A DNA stretch of 64,000 nt from Heterobilharzia americana (taxonomy: Eukaryota > Platyhelminthes > Trematoda > Strigeidida > Schistosomatidae): the NCBI GenBank assembly GCA_944470555.2, contig OX104127.1, positions 45,560,934 through 45,624,933 of the forward strand. The letters run 5' to 3'. Positions 44,500-57,319 of the stretch are shown piece after piece. Under the pieces are notes generated by a model. That model was not told the origin of the DNA and searched no databases. It saw nothing but the letters and a program-made list of their open reading frames with translations. Each line of letters starts with the position of its first letter. The first letter of the stretch is position 1. Made by a program: the position numbers and the translations under genes.

Positions 44500-45480
44500 G
44501 GGTATTTTTAATGATTTCATGACGTTGTTAAGTTATTTGATGTTTGCAACTTCCAAATGGTTATGTTTCTTCTTCGGAAACAACTACAACTGTTCCAGTT
44601 TCTTATTACAGCTTGTAGTTGCTTTTTTGTTGATCTCTGCTAAACGACGGCAGACTAGATGTTATAAAATCATGCTATGTCCGCTGCACAAGTAAGGTCT
44701 ATTGTGACTCGTTAAGCTAGTGGATATCTTTATGGCTTTTTAATCTTGGTAGGAAAATCATCGCTGTCACAGAGTTCTAGAGTAGAAGAAAAGTTTATTT
44801 TGGATTCCCCTTGTTGACCCATAAGCATAATTACTATTTAAATTCAGCTACTTTCAAATGTTTGGTTCAAAACCACTGACTCAGATCTCAGATCTTATCT
44901 TTGAACTATCATAATATCCCATAGAAAGTTGAAGTAAACTGTACGACCTTTAGAAACAAAGGCTATCTTAGTAGTTACTTATGTACACGAGTGAACTACT
45001 AGCAAAACGCAGGCTCCCGACATTTGAAACCAATCCATCCCCCATTTCACAGGATATTTTAACACCCTTCAGTTGTTAAAAGGTTTCGCTAATGACAACA
45101 AACCAGTTCCATCAGATCATATTTTTTTAAATATGGAACTGTCTTGAGTTCAATGGACCGAAACTAGTCTCTAGGAAACCAGAGGATTCTCCCTGCAGAA
45201 TTTAAGAGACGAACCTTTGAGCTTTTTGCAAAATGCATGTTCATTACAGATACTTTATACTTTTATCACTTTTGTATCGGCTCCAGGCTTCACAGTCAAA
45301 CTGTCCATAGACTGGATACAAAAGCACTTTGTGGAATAGTTTCTGATTTCTATCATCTGCTCTACCGTAACAGTGTAACAATTTATTTTAGTTGAAACGA
45401 TGGCTACTTAATACAAGGATAGTAGGAACATGAAGAAGTAAGAAAATATGTCCATCTTTTTAATGATATTTGTAATTTCC
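44500..45480. other. No recognisable gene
   Basis: AT-rich sequence with no supported coding region. Confidence 0.45.
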
Positions 45481-45484
45481 CTTG

Positions 45485-45935
45485 CCACACAGGGCCGAGT
45501 TGCTCAACATCTCATAGCAGATGGGCTCCTATGCGGATGCCTCGATACTGCTGGATATTCTTGATATTATACTGATCGTGGTGACTGCCAAAGGAATTCG
45601 GGAAGCACGTTTCGTCCTATTTGGGACTTGTCAGCTGGATGTACCAGCGTCCGAGTGAGTGATGTTGTTCGCATCCAGGCCCGAACACAAGCGGGATATC
45701 CACTAAGCCAGTGGGACACGATATCCCCTCTGCCAACACAGGTAGACCAATTTGGCCCTTTATAGCAGTTGGAAATTGCAAGTATCAATACAACAACTGA
45801 CATCCGTTAAACAAGAGGTGGCTACCGTACCCAAGTGGCTTAGTGGATAGCGTGGTGTTGCATTCTTGCCACCCGCCCCAGTACTCCTCGGATGATGAAG
45901 CATTACAAGTGGACCGAAATAAATGTATTGCTGCC
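45485..45935. mobile_element. Family 1 short elements, minus copy facing a plus head fragment
   Basis: On the minus strand (about 45595-45725) are the tRNA-like head and a hammerhead with core CTGACAA, stem II GTCC/GGAC and GAAA; G8 is mutated. A plus-strand head starts at 45827 (CCCAAGTGGCTTAGTGG, a good box A) without a ribozyme. The left part 45485-45590 resembles the 3' module also seen at 16,530 and 49,490. Confidence 0.68.
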
Positions 45936-45939
45936 AGCC

Positions 45940-47880
45940 ACGCACCTCGGTTATGCTTTGAAACATGTCTTGCCCAGGCTGCACTGCAATATCCGAAGAG
46001 GTTATTTACCTATGTGAACTATAGGAATAAGACCTATCGTGGTATAATCACCTCAATCAAAGGGACAGAAGCTGCTTGACTGAAAGCGATAAAGAAAAAG
46101 TAGAAGCTATGGCTGGGTATTCTGCCGAGGTTTACACACAGGAACTTCTATGGACACTAATCCAACAACAGAAGCATTGACACCCAACAGAATAAAATCA
46201 GTAGATGTCGATAGCAATGACGTATTTTGGACATTAAGTAATCTCTATGTAGAAAAACCAACGAAACAGGAGGAGCTACACCCAAGGCTGCCCAGATAGC
46301 TTGCACTCTATGTAGCCGGCCCATCGTATACTATATTTAGACTGTCATTCAGGAAAGGCACACTCCCCTATGGTTGAAAGGACTTCATAGTCACACCTAT
46401 CTGCAAAGCAAGTTCTAGACAGCACCTATCCAATTACAGACAGATAAGTTTGACCGGCACTATAATAAAAATCCTGGAGAGAGTAATCAGGAAGACCATT
46501 ACGGTTCGCTTAGAGAGTAACACTCAGCTGTCTGCTTCACAGCATGACTTGCACAGAATTGTTTCTTGCTTGAGGAACCTCTCTTCACGGTCAGAGAAGG
46601 TTGGGTTAAGTCTAAGGATGATAGGATACCTGTAGATGTCATTTTCATAGAATTCAGTAAGGCGTTCGACAGTGTACCTCATTCTAGGTTACTCGGGAAA
46701 CTGGAAAGTTTCACAATCACTGGCAATCTACTTGCACGCTCAGAGAGTTCCTTGTTGTTAGGAGACAAAAGAGTGAGGATCACTTCTCAACTCTCATCTT
46801 GGAAGTCCTTAAGAGAGTGGAGTGCCACAAGGCACAGTCCTGGGCCTCCTGCAGTTTCTCCTACACATAAGCCAGAAGTTGACTATCAAGAAATCCTCCA
46901 TGGTTCTCTACGCTGATGATGTAAAAGTCTGGCAGGAAATTAGGGATAGCGATAATATACATGCACTCCAGATAGACCTAAACTGCATGTTCACTTGGTT
47001 AGAAAGTGGCTGATATCAATCAACCCAGGTCAGTGTTTGAGCACGCACATGGGACCCATAGACGGCAACATTTACGATGTTGGCAGGACGCCTCTACCTC
47101 AGTGCTGACCCGAAATGACCTAAGAGTCACAGTGGGTTACAGTTTGAAGACCAAGGCACACTATCTATCGGTCGCAGCTCGGAGTATTAGAACACTTTGG
47201 GCACTACGCAGAACCTTTAAAAAATAAGTGATTTATTCACCATCTGCTGCACATCCTTAGTTAGGTCTAAACTAGAAAGCTGTACACAGGCCGCACATCT
47301 TTGTCTGAAAGGTGACTAAGACCCTCTTGATAGAGTTCAGAGGGCACCCACTCGTATGATCCCTGAGATGGCTGACCTGACCTATGAAGCTTGACTTGAA
47401 GAGCTGAACCTCTTCCCCTTATCCTGTCACAGACAGGGGAGATTCTATCACGCTATATAGGTTTCTAAGAAACGACTTGGGACATACTCTGTCCTCTCTT
47501 TTCATTCCCACAAGGTTGGAACACCTTAGGGGATATAGCAGGAGAATAAAAAGCAAAGAACGAACGTAGTCTTCACAGAGTTCTGGTTCTCGCATTGAGG
47601 AATCAACTCCTGGAACCAACTCTTAGAAGAAGTAGTATCCGTATTATCAGTTGACTAGTTCAAAAGACAACTGGACGAGCACAGAGATCTACTGAAAAAG
47701 GACTAATATAGGTTCGCAGCCTTCTGTTCTCAAACAACAAATCTGAATATGTGTTGAGCGGAAACTACCAGGACTTCTTTAATCTACTACTGCCCTAGGA
47801 ATTAAATTACATAAGTCCGCCTTCGAATAATCAGGAAACTTCGACCAACACTTATACATAATATTGATATTTGTAACTGT
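45940..47880 (+). mobile_element. CR1-like non-LTR retrotransposon remnant
   Basis: Broken frames give, in order, NYRQISLTGTIIKILERVIR, RLESNTQLSASQHDLHR, VDVIFIEFSKAFDSVPHSRL (motif A, Asp present), PQGTVLGLLQFLL, VLYADDVKVWQEI with YADD at 46909-46920, and a C-terminal YRFLRNDLGHTLSSLF. This order and wording fit the CR1/SR1 type rather than RTE. The 5' endonuclease part is not visible. No intact frame is longer than about 116 codons. Confidence 0.85.
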
Positions 47881-47884
47881 TTGA

Positions 47885-48650
47885 TAACAGATTATTTGAC
47901 ATGAACTGCTCCAATCTAGGTCAATTGTAACTGAATTATCTGAGAGTGAAATATCTGATCACGACATTCAACTGCATATAGATTGAAGTTGTAAATAGTG
48001 TGTCAGTTTCCTCTTGACTAAAAATTCCCTTCGAGCAATTACTGTGACTACATGTAAGACTTAGTCTAAATGTGTCTTGACTACTGCTTACAATCCTCTA
48101 AAATGTGACGAATTAAAACAACTGGATATCTTTGGGTACGCCGTAGTCGGGCTTGGCCCTATACAAGCGGAATGGTCGCACTGCGATCTGGTTAGAAAAG
48201 TCTTCCGATCAAAAAGAGTAGTTTCTAACTATTCAAGTTGCTCTGCAATATATTTGAAAGTGAGAGTTTTCTGGCCAACATTAAATAACGCCACCACGAA
48301 AAAAAGAAAGTAGCGACAGTCAACAAAGTTACTTTAGATTAGATATTGATATATGTGCTTATGAACATCGAGACTACATACTATATTCGACTATTCACTA
48401 GATGGAAGTTCTCTATTGAGTGTTCTTAGTGCTTACCCCGTATCAGGTCCAAAATACTTATTAAGTGAAATTATCTACTTATAAGCAACCGGTTCCATGT
48501 GAGTTGTTGAAGGCTTTAATGACGTCTTCACTTCTGTAACTGACAAGATACTTTGTCATTGTAGTAACTAGCGTAAGATCAATATATGAGATGCATCGAA
48601 GTTAGGACACAAAGGTCATGAGGTCATCTCCTTTATATTTTACTGGTTAA
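47885..48650. other. No recognisable gene
   Basis: The ORF at 48077-48313 has no known domain. Nothing else is seen. Confidence 0.45.
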
Positions 48651-48654
48651 CTAC

Positions 48655-48940
48655 TTATCATCCATCCATATACCAACAGAGGTCGAACAATCCGATCCAG
48701 TATAACAACGGAAAGTAACGAGTATATAAACAAATAGTAACAACTAGTGCACGTTGTACGAGAGGCAGTTATCACGCCCCAGTGGCTTAATGGAGAGGGT
48801 CTTGAAGCTATGGATACGAAGTCCAAGTTTTAGTGGGGTCAACATTGCTCACTGGGGTGCACGAACATCCAGCTGACAAGTCCCAAATAGGACGAAAGTC
48901 GTTTCATGGATTTCTCTGCTAGCCACAAGTATGTAAATTG
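48655..48940 (+). mobile_element. Short element, family 1
   Basis: The upstream module AGAGGTCGAACAATCCGATC, head CCCCAGTGGCTTAATGG, then ACATCCAG, core CTGACAA, stem II GTCC/GGAC and GAAA are present. The region after GAAA is rearranged, and G8 is mutated, so cleavage is unlikely. The tail ends CTCTGCTAGCCAC. Confidence 0.75.
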
Positions 48941-49219
48941 TAATAACAAATATTTATCATCCGATAAATAATTCTTTGTGGCCTCATTTTTTGCATAAAC
49001 GGGACAGTTTCATCTTATTCAAACGAATTTAATCAGCTGGTTGACCATTTATCTTTTTGAGATGTCGTTCAGTTATCGCTTATCTATTCGCCATTCCCAT
49101 TTCAGTATTCATGCGGTCGACAATCATTCCTTGCAATAATTGCGTGATCAATGCTAGAGTTATACAGGTTCGAAAATGTAAGGCAATATGGTTGAAATGG
49201 ATGAAATACACTGGTTAGT

Positions 49220-49535
49220 ATTAATGATGGATAGTAGCTAGCAATGGAATCTAGAACGTGCGTTTCCTCCTGTTTGGGACTTGTCAGCTAGATGTACCTG
49301 CCTTCCAGAGAATGATGTTGTCCCCACTGAGACTGGGCCCCGGGACTGATCGCTCCAAACTCCAGAGAGCTTTCCACTAGGCCACCGAGTCATGACAATC
49401 ACTTCTAGTGCTACGGGTGTTGTTTATGTGATCTTGCTTGCATTAGCCCATCGTTGACTAGAAAGGATTGATCTGTCTCTACTAACATATCGGCTCTTAC
49501 GCGGATGCCTAGATATTACCTGTTGTTTCAATAAG
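49220..49535 (-). mobile_element. Short element, family 1
   Basis: Minus strand: head ending ATGACTCGGTGGCCTAGTGG (49394-49375), a CACTGGCACTGAG-type spacer, ribozyme region with core CTGACAA, stem II GTCC against GGAG, GAAA, and ACGTTCTAGATTCC. The upstream module continues to about 49,535. Two core or stem changes are present. Confidence 0.72.
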
Positions 49536-49724
49536 CAACATCATACACTGGTAAGCAGTTTGGAAAATAGTGAATTCCTCACTGTATAGCCCAAAGCATA
49601 AACCAAGTTATTCCGACCAAGCTTACATTTCGATTGGAAAGCCACGAGATTTAACAATCTCAGCATACTTTAATTACCGTTTAGTGGTTAGCGATAGTTG
49701 GCAGTATTCTGTGAAATAATGAAA

Positions 49725-49885
49725 GCATGTAATCCAGTCGTAAAAGAGGTCATGCGTAACAAAAAGTAATCACTGGTAACGTCTCTTAATTGCAGGTCAT
49801 CATTTCTCCTAAAGCTACAGACACATCTTAGTAATTAGTCCCATCAACCATCTAACTTAGATCGAGAAAATATTCCTTCTCATTG
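49725..49885 (+). mobile_element. Decayed family 2 short element
   Basis: It shares AATCCAGTCGTAAAAGAGGTCA with 17,020 and a CATCTAACTTAGATCG tail, but the head boxes and ribozyme have been lost. Confidence 0.45.
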
Positions 49886-49969
49886 CCTTCAGCCACTTAA
49901 TATTAATAGAGATGTGTCAAGATGATGAGTTTATCAGCTCAATGACCAAATTGCTAACTTGGTTGACAG

Positions 49970-50100
49970 TTTCAAGTTGGTATTCATCATGTAATGACTT
50001 CAGCTGGAGAAATATTGGAAACCTGGGGGCACTGGACAACTGTTTCGTCCCAGTGTGGGACTCCTCGGCAGTGTACATCAGTGACCTCCCCAGGGATTAT
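49970..50100 (-). mobile_element. Short element, family 3, partial
   Basis: Minus strand: a ribozyme at 50029-50074 with stem I CACTG/CAGTG, core CCGAGGA (U4 to C), stem II GTCC/GGAC, GAAA, ACAG/TTGT and GTC, then the tail. The head is lost. It overlaps the accidental ORF 49912-50280. Confidence 0.75.
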
Positions 50101-50109
50101 ATTTATTAT

Positions 50110-51650
50110 GCATCTCGAACTAGACAATATGAAATTGTCATGTCATGTTATGAAACAAATGATTATACAGTCGATACCTCATATTCATGCCTTTCAATAT
50201 TTCAAAGCATAAATTTTATCTTTCAGCTAAGAAAATTTTTTTTAGTCAGTATAGTATGCAATAACTATAAGTTAAACTGATCATACTGATTCGCTCAAAC
50301 ACGTCAAATACAAAATACAACAATTTACAATTGACCAGTAAACACCTGCTGTGAAATATCTCACTTGGTAACATAACTGGCTATCCCATCGGTTTTCATA
50401 TTCGACTGTCAGCGTTTCATCACCAAGCTTGCTGACCTAGTGAGCATCAACGCACAATTGTTAGTAGGACGATAACAGAACGAGGCGCTAGTTATGTGAC
50501 CAGATAATTGAAATGTAGTTTTCCCTTTTAAGTGTTAAATTTTCACACATCGTTGTAGATCTAGTTACCATGGTGCCTTTGGACAACGACTATGGAAGCC
50601 AGGTAGTTTATTCAAATAATGTACCTCCATGAATTGACTGCAATCATTTGACAACTTTTTATTGATTGTCGGTAGATCATGAATAAGCAACTGGCTTTAT
50701 AATAAAATAACATCTACGCTATTTTAAATGAGACTATCTGAGATCACCGTGGTTGAGGAAAATGTTATAATTGATATGGAGGGATGAATGAAGGTGAATT
50801 GAAAACCTGGTGTCTGGGTTACCGGCCTCATGTTTTCATTCAGAACATGTTGAGTATCTTTCTTACAGAGACCACACTGAATATAACTGTTTGCCCTCAT
50901 TTTCTTTGCTACATTGTATCAAATTTAGCTAAATCATGTCCTTTCTTCTTGTCAAGCACTTAATCGTCTGTTTGTCATATCAACATTTCTAGTAAGCCTA
51001 ATGGATTACAATTCTTTACGATTGCTTGAAATAAATATGCAGATACTATGTGGAAATCATTCTCCCCTTTAGAATGCAACAGTTTTGTCAAATTAGCTAT
51101 CTCTGAGTTGATCAGACTGTATACATATATCGGTAGAGATACGTTCCACGGTGCACAAACCTTAGTCTGGTTGAAATTCACTACCACTGTGAACACAACA
51201 ATCGTTTACATAATTTTGAAATCACTAGGTAAATCAAGCTGCTTCGGTTTAATTCCTACCAGTTTTCATGGTCAACCGTACAACGATATATTCACCACCA
51301 TAGATGTTGATAGAGTACCACACTACTACCCCGAAAAACACTAGTTCCAATCTTGTCTCCATCCAGGTTTCCATCTCCCCTCCAATCATCTCTGTACATC
51401 AGTAATACCAGTCTGCTTAATCAAACCTACACCAAATAGTCTCATTGATAGTTTTCGTATAGGTTACTGAAAAACGAAGCCTAATTATTCATCCAAAGGT
51501 ACTAGTTATAAGATTAATCTTGTTTATTATATTCGAAATAACTAAACAACCACATCTTTATTCTTTTTATTTGAAGATGTATTATGAATCTGTTACAAGT
51601 AGCATAAAGGTGACTTACGACTGATTTGGTTAACTTCTTAGTCATTATAT
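50110..51650. other. No recognisable gene
   Basis: The ORF at 51048-51344 (98 codons) has no recognisable domain and no splice or similarity support. Otherwise AT-rich unique sequence. Confidence 0.45.
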
Positions 51651-51660
51651 CTATTATTAT

Positions 51661-54600
51661 TTGTCCCTTGGGTTTCCAGTGGAACATAGGACTTCAGAAG
51701 CACGTCTCCATTCCACTCTGTTCTCTGCAGTCTTTTGGACCTAGCACCACGACTGCCCACAAGCTTTCACTTCTTCCTCACATGATCTCCTCCATGTCAC
51801 CCTCGCCTCGGACGCCCAACTCGTCGTTTCCCCTCTGGATTCCACTCGACGGCCTGACCTGACGCGTGATGTCCCCAGTCGGCCTTCTCAGTGTATGCCC
51901 AATCCAATCCAATCCATCTCCACTTTCTTCTGCATACTTGTTAGGTGATAGGTTGTTGGTTGGTTCGTCGCTAGCTCAGAGTTCCTTTTTGCTTATTCTT
52001 ATTATTCTGGCCATCTGGTCTGATCTTCAGTATCGAGTGAGTAGTTTTCGTGACGCGCCAATTTTCCGAACCATCACATAGCAGTTCTGGCTTGACATTG
52101 GTGTTGAAAATCCGGATCTTTTTCTTTGTGCTGAGTGCAGTAGATCTCCACACTGATTTCAGGTAAATGAAAGCTTGTCTTGCTTTTCCGATCCTGTTTT
52201 TGATATCCCCATCTGTACCGCCACCTGTAGCTGAAACGATGCTGCATTGCTTAGGTAGGTGTAGGTGAAAGAGACTAATTCCTTTAGGTTTTGCCTGTTA
52301 ATGATGATTGGTGTTTGTTAATGATGTAGTTGTTGGTTGGGTATCTTCATCACCTCTGTCTTCTCCACGTTCACTTGAAGTCCCGTCTTCGCTGCGCTAC
52401 CTCGCCTCTTCTGTCAACTTGTTGGTTTTCGCCTGTAGATATTTGAGTTTGTGCGACAAGATACTAGACATAAATCATCATCGTTGGCGAAATCCAGATC
52501 TTCTAGGGTCTTTTCATCGGTCCAATATATGCCCATCTACTCGCTCCTCACGGTTTGCTGCATGATCCAGTCCAGTGCAGTCGACCACAATCAGGTAGAT
52601 CATGGATGATAGTAGGCAGCCTTGTCTACTCCCTCCTGTCTTCACTTCAAGAACATCACTAGGCTTGCTTTACATTGTGAATTACTTGGCATGTGGCATC
52701 ATATAGCATACAGCTGTTGAGTAAGGTTACCAAAGGTTTGTGGTACTCCGTAGTGTTGAAGCGGCTGCCTGCCAAATTACTTTTCGGTCGATGCCTTGAC
52801 CGAAGGCCTTTTCAAAGTCGATGAAGTTGAGGTAGAGAGTTAGCTGTCATTCCGCACTCTGTTCTATGATGATGCGTAGCGTTGCAATTTGATCCACACA
52901 TGATTTTTTCTTCCTGAAGCCAGCCAGTCTATTCCGGTCGTAATTTTGAATCCAGAGCATTTCTAGTCTCTCCGGGATGATGCGGCTTAATATTTTGCTT
53001 GGGGTGGACAGGAGCATGATTCCGCCTCAGTCCTTGCAAAGACTTAGGTCGATTTTTTTTGGCAGTCCCCTGACAATTTAAACCTTCTTCCGATCAATAG
53101 ACACGTACCTTCCCTTCCTTCCTTCCAAACCTTCTGCAGTAGTGGTGAGAGCATGTGCCGCTGTTGTCTCTGCGTCTGTTTTCAGTGCTTCTGACGGGAT
53201 TCCATCTGGTCCTGCTGCTTTCCTGCATTTCAGCAACTTTATGGCGCTCAGGACTTCGAGTTTCGTCGGAGGGCTTGTGCTCACTTGTAGTTCTGTGGCT
53301 GCAGGTGGTATTTCTGGACGAAGTTCAGGTGGTCGTCGATTCAAGAGCTTTTTGAAGTGGTCAGCCCATCATTTCCTTCATTCCTCTTCCTTGGTAATTA
53401 GATTTCCCTCATCATCTTGTATTGGTTTCATCTGTGTTGATCTCTTCCCTGCCAGATAGTAACCTGGTTATTTGATACAATGTTGTCAGGTCTCTCCTAC
53501 CTGCAGCCTGTTCTGCTTCACTTGCTAATGTGTCGTGGAAGTGTCTTTTGTCTTTCAGTGCACTCTTCTTCACTTCTTTGTCCAGTGTTTTATACCTTGT
53601 ACTCAGTTCTTCTTTTCGTTGAGCATCCTTGCACTGCTTTATCTTCTGCTTCAACATCCTCCTCTACCCTATCAGCTTCAATATGTCCGTCCAGATCCAT
53701 TCCTTGTCTTCTTTCTTCTTCCTTCTTAATACGGTTATGCAGGTTTCTTTCCACATCTCTTTCAAAGAGTTCCAGTGTTCTCCCACGCCTGATCCTTCAG
53801 GGATGTTGCTTGATATCTCCTATTTTTCACTGATAGCTGACGACGTGAAGATGTTATTTGTAGTTTCATCCTTGAGTTTCTGTTTTGGGTGTTTAACTTG
53901 AGCTGTGGCCTATCACTAACTTCTCTGAAGGCTTTTAACTTGATTTGGAAGGTAGGTTCCTTGCACTAGATAGTGGTCAAAACCTTCATCTGTTCCTCTT
54001 CTTGATCTTGTGTTCAGTAGACTGCGTCTCCGCTTTCTTTGCATTGCATTGAAGTCAATCTGAGTTTTAGTGTAGTGTGTCCTGGTGACTGGTGAAATCC
54101 ATGTCACTCGCTTTGTGAATATCTCTGTGTTTGTACACTCTGCCTCCAATCACCAAATCATTATATGTGTAGAAATTTGCAAAGAGTTCTCCGTTCTCAT
54201 CCATTTCACCGAGTGCTTCTCGACCCATGATTGATTCTCTTCCTGTGTTGTCTGCTCCTAGTTTGGGATTCATGTCAACCATTAGAATTTCGATGTCGCC
54301 ATCGGAGGTGAAGTCTTGTCTATTACTGATTGCAGGTGTCTGTAGAATTCCTCCTTCTCCTCTTCATCTGCATTATTTGTAGGCGCGTAGGGTAGCATTG
54401 AATGCTTATGACTTTCCTTCCTTCTAATTTGAATCTTGTTATCATGATCCTGATCCTGGAGGAGACTGGCTCCCACTGCTTTAGAGCCTTCAATGCTTTT
54501 GGGGACATCATGATTGCTACTCCCTAAGTGTGCTCGTGATTGTCGTCTGAATGACCGGAGTAGATTATTGACTCTCTGGTTAACAGTTTTGAGAGTCCAT

Positions 54601-54965
54601 TTCCATTCCATCTGCTCTCGCAGATTCCTAGCACTTCTATATATACATATGTTTTCATTTCGTTTTCAATTTGGTCAGCCTTGCCAGCCAGCCAGCTTTA
54701 AACATTGTGTGCACATTCCATGTCTCCATCCTTACTTTTGCTTTCATCGAGAAAGGAAACATCCACCAATTGGCTTCCCGAAGGCTTTCACCAACCAAGG
54801 TCATTTCGTCTCCCCGATTCCAACGAGGAATAATTGTATTGTTTATATTTTCTCCGTGCTTTGAAGTTTCGTTAGGGATTGGACAGATTTTTCAGGGTAG
54901 GATTGTCCAACCTTCCCTCTTTATCGGGGCTTAGTACCGGCTAATAAACTAGTGAACTAGTAAAC
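51661..54965 (-). mobile_element. Full-length but dead RTE-clade retrotransposon
   Basis: The 3' end is at 51661 and the 5' UTR start is opposite about 54965 (TTTACTAGTTCACTAG on minus). On the minus strand the order is 5' UTR, endonuclease (MTLVGESLREANW, ETWNVHTMF, EVLGICESRWNGNG, FARIV-like decay around 54,300), a coiled middle part (MLKQKIKQCKDAQRKEELST, 53657-53412), then RT (KCRKAAGPDGIPSEAL at about 53,200; FAND motif C at 52480-52491) and the C-terminal WIGHTLRRPTGDIT part. Many stops and frameshifts. The length of 3.3 kb is that expected for the family. Confidence 0.92.
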
Positions 54966-55334
54966 TGTAATTTGTGTATGTCTTCACGCTGCCATAAGCC
55001 TGCCGTTATTTTTTTGCATTTTCTATTTGAAAAGGAAGTGAGTGACTATCAAGAATAGATACCAATGGAAGGTCATTGTCCAACTGCCAAGTTTCTGCAA
55101 GTACGTTGTTTACTTTATTTTTAAAAATCATAAGACAAGGTTGAATAGGAGTTGACAATAATCCATGAAATGAATGCATGCAAATTCTGCGCCAAATGAT
55201 CTCCCTCTAATACTTAATTTCATAAAAAGAAATGACTGCATGAAGAAAACCATTCCCCAGATATCTGAGATTTTTCGAAAAAAGTAGCCTTCCAAATAAC
55301 AACAAGAAAAAGATCGTGATAAGTACAATCTATT

Positions 55335-55575
55335 CGACTTGGATTCCAACCCAATGGCTCAATAGCAACGTGCTGGTCACAGAACCTGGAGTTCCTGGGT
55401 TCGATTCCTAAGGGGTTGGGTACGCACTGGTGAGGAGTCACATACTAGAACGAAACAGCTGTCCAGTGCTCCCAGGCTTGTAATATCTCTCTAACTGATG
55501 ACAGTCCATGATGAATGCCAACCTGGAATCAATGAATGGATCCCTTCGAACCTCCAAACTGAATGAAGACCATTG
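55335..55575 (+). mobile_element. Short element, family 3
   Basis: Head AATGGCTCAATAGCAACGTG with box B GGTTCGATTCC, then a ribozyme at 55424-55469: stem I GCACTG/CAGTGC perfect, core GTGAGGA (C3 to G), GAAA, palindromic ACAGCTGT, GTC. The tail contains GACAGTCCATGATGAATGCC. Confidence 0.85.
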
Positions 55576-55985
55576 GTTTCCTAATTTTGAAATATCTTAA
55601 GTCCTATTAACCATTGTACTTTTAGACTGTATACAGCTGAAGAGTATTCATGAAAGAAAATGATGATAACATTTTTATTCTGCGAATTTCGTCCTTCTTG
55701 CTTTGCCCAAGAGATCTAACAGAATGAGATTTGATAGATGCTGTTGATTCATAATTCAAGATTTACTATCATCCACTTCCGTGTGAAATCGCTAAAAGCA
55801 GTGAATTTTTGCACATTTTATATTCTGCTTGTGGGCAAAGCGGTGTAGAAACGCATAGTACTGCAGTGAAATATTTTTTATTTACAAAAAAGTAGTCTAC
55901 AAGCATATTTCAAGTTTTCTCATATCTTATAAGAGAATTTTGGGAAATTGAAGTGAACGTTTCTTTCTCCCACTTTCTCTCTCTC
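55576..55985. other. No recognisable gene
   Basis: AT-rich spacer; a few ORF fragments without domains. Confidence 0.4.
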
Positions 55986-56012
55986 ACATACACACACACA
56001 CACACGTGCACA
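55986..56012. repeat. CA dinucleotide microsatellite
   Basis: Short run of AC repeats interrupted by GTG, directly left of an inverted pair of short elements. Confidence 0.9.
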
Positions 56013-56043
56013 CATACTATTGCGGGTTAATTTTAAATGGAAA

Positions 56044-56668
56044 GAAAATGAAACCTGGGAGCACTGGACAGCTGTCTCGTCCTAGTATGGGACCCCTCAG
56101 CAGTGCGCACCCACCACCCCACCAGCAGGGATCGAACCCGCGACCTCCAGGTTCCGTGGCAAGCACGTTACCATTGAGCCACTGGGTCAGAACCCAATGC
56201 TCCATATTTCCAACTTCTGTTAGCTCACAATATAACGCAACCACCACCCAATGTCATCGTTGAGTAACTGTCCTCAATTGAACTGGTGCTCATTGGTGCC
56301 TAGCTTCGAGAGGTTTTCCCGAAGCTCCAATGAGAAGTCGTGACCGGTGGGGACAAAGCCTGATGGTCGTGAGGACAGTTACTCAACGATGACATTGGGT
56401 GGTGGTTGCGTTATATTGTGAGCTAACAGAAGTTGGAAATATGGAGCATTGGGTTCTGACCCAGTGGCTCAATGGTAACGTGCTTGCCACGGAACCTGAA
56501 GGTCGCGGGTTCGATCCCTGCTGGTGGGGTGGTGGGTGCGCACTGCTGAGGGGCCCCATACTAGGATGAAACAGCTGTTCGCTGCCCGCAGGTTTCCTTT
56601 GTTCTTCCAACTCATGTCAGTCCACGATGAATAACAACTTGAAATATTTCCAAATCCCCACAACTCCC
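56044..56668. mobile_element. Large head-to-head inverted pair of family 3 short elements
   Basis: The left arm (about 56050-56270, minus) and right arm (about 56374-56601, plus) are near-perfect reverse complements around a 100-base centre. Each arm has the upstream module, a tRNA-like head (box A TGGCTCAATGG, box B GGTTCGATCC) and a hammerhead. Left ribozyme 56061-56106: core CTGAGGG and GAGA. Right ribozyme 56539-56586: core CTGAGGG, GAAA, GTTC in place of GTC. The shared CTGAGGG in both arms shows that the two halves come from the same source molecule. Confidence 0.92.
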
Positions 56669-56669
56669 T

Positions 56670-57318
56670 CGGAATTCAAAAGAAAATGAGTTGGTATTTT
56701 GATAACATTTTTCTTATGATCTAGAGAACTACATAAAATGTGCAGAATGCAATATAAAGCGGGTAAAAAGAAAAGTTTCTAGAGGAAAACGGTCACGGTA
56801 AGAAGCTTGATCACGGTTGTACAACGACTAATGGCCAGTGGAGAAAAATCAAAAAGTATGCAAATGAAGACAGGGAAAAGAGAGAGGGCAAGAGATGTAC
56901 ACTGATGTAGATTTATGCTGACAATGAACTAAGTTAGGAATCTACGGTTTACATATCTAATATGTTATGAAAAATATGGAAACATGAACACAATTTTCGA
57001 TAGTTTTTTCACTATCAACGAGGTGGGGATGATAAAGTAGGGGAAATTGCATTATATTTCATTTCCTCCTGGTTACTTTCCATTTTTTTATCATTATATT
57101 AGATTGGAGTTTGAGTATTCTTGGCCAAAACTTCTTCTTGAAAATGCTTTTTACAATACAGGATTCGATCGCTTTGATTGTAATTATTCAGACTTGCGAT
57201 TGAGAAGGGGAAAAGAAAATTAAAAGTGCAAAAATTCATGAACTCGTGAACTCAAACCTAAATCAATCATCAATGGTTAAAGTAAAGTAGAAATATCTTA
57301 AGATGTTATTTTGTTGGA
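56670..57318. other. No recognisable gene
   Basis: AT-rich unique sequence. Confidence 0.4.
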
Positions 57319-57319
57319 G

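Noticed and set aside
51048..51344. 98-codon ORF as a gene
   Set aside because: No recognisable domain, no start context or splice evidence, and AT-rich non-coding surroundings.
53142..53901. Plus-strand ORFs at 53.1-53.9 kb
   Set aside because: They are antisense shadows of the minus-strand RTE protein; the same shadows occur opposite 62.8-63.6 kb.
56006..56263. ORFs shared at 56.0 and 56.4 kb as a repeated protein gene
   Set aside because: They are accidental readings of the inverted short elements, spanning tRNA-like head and ribozyme.
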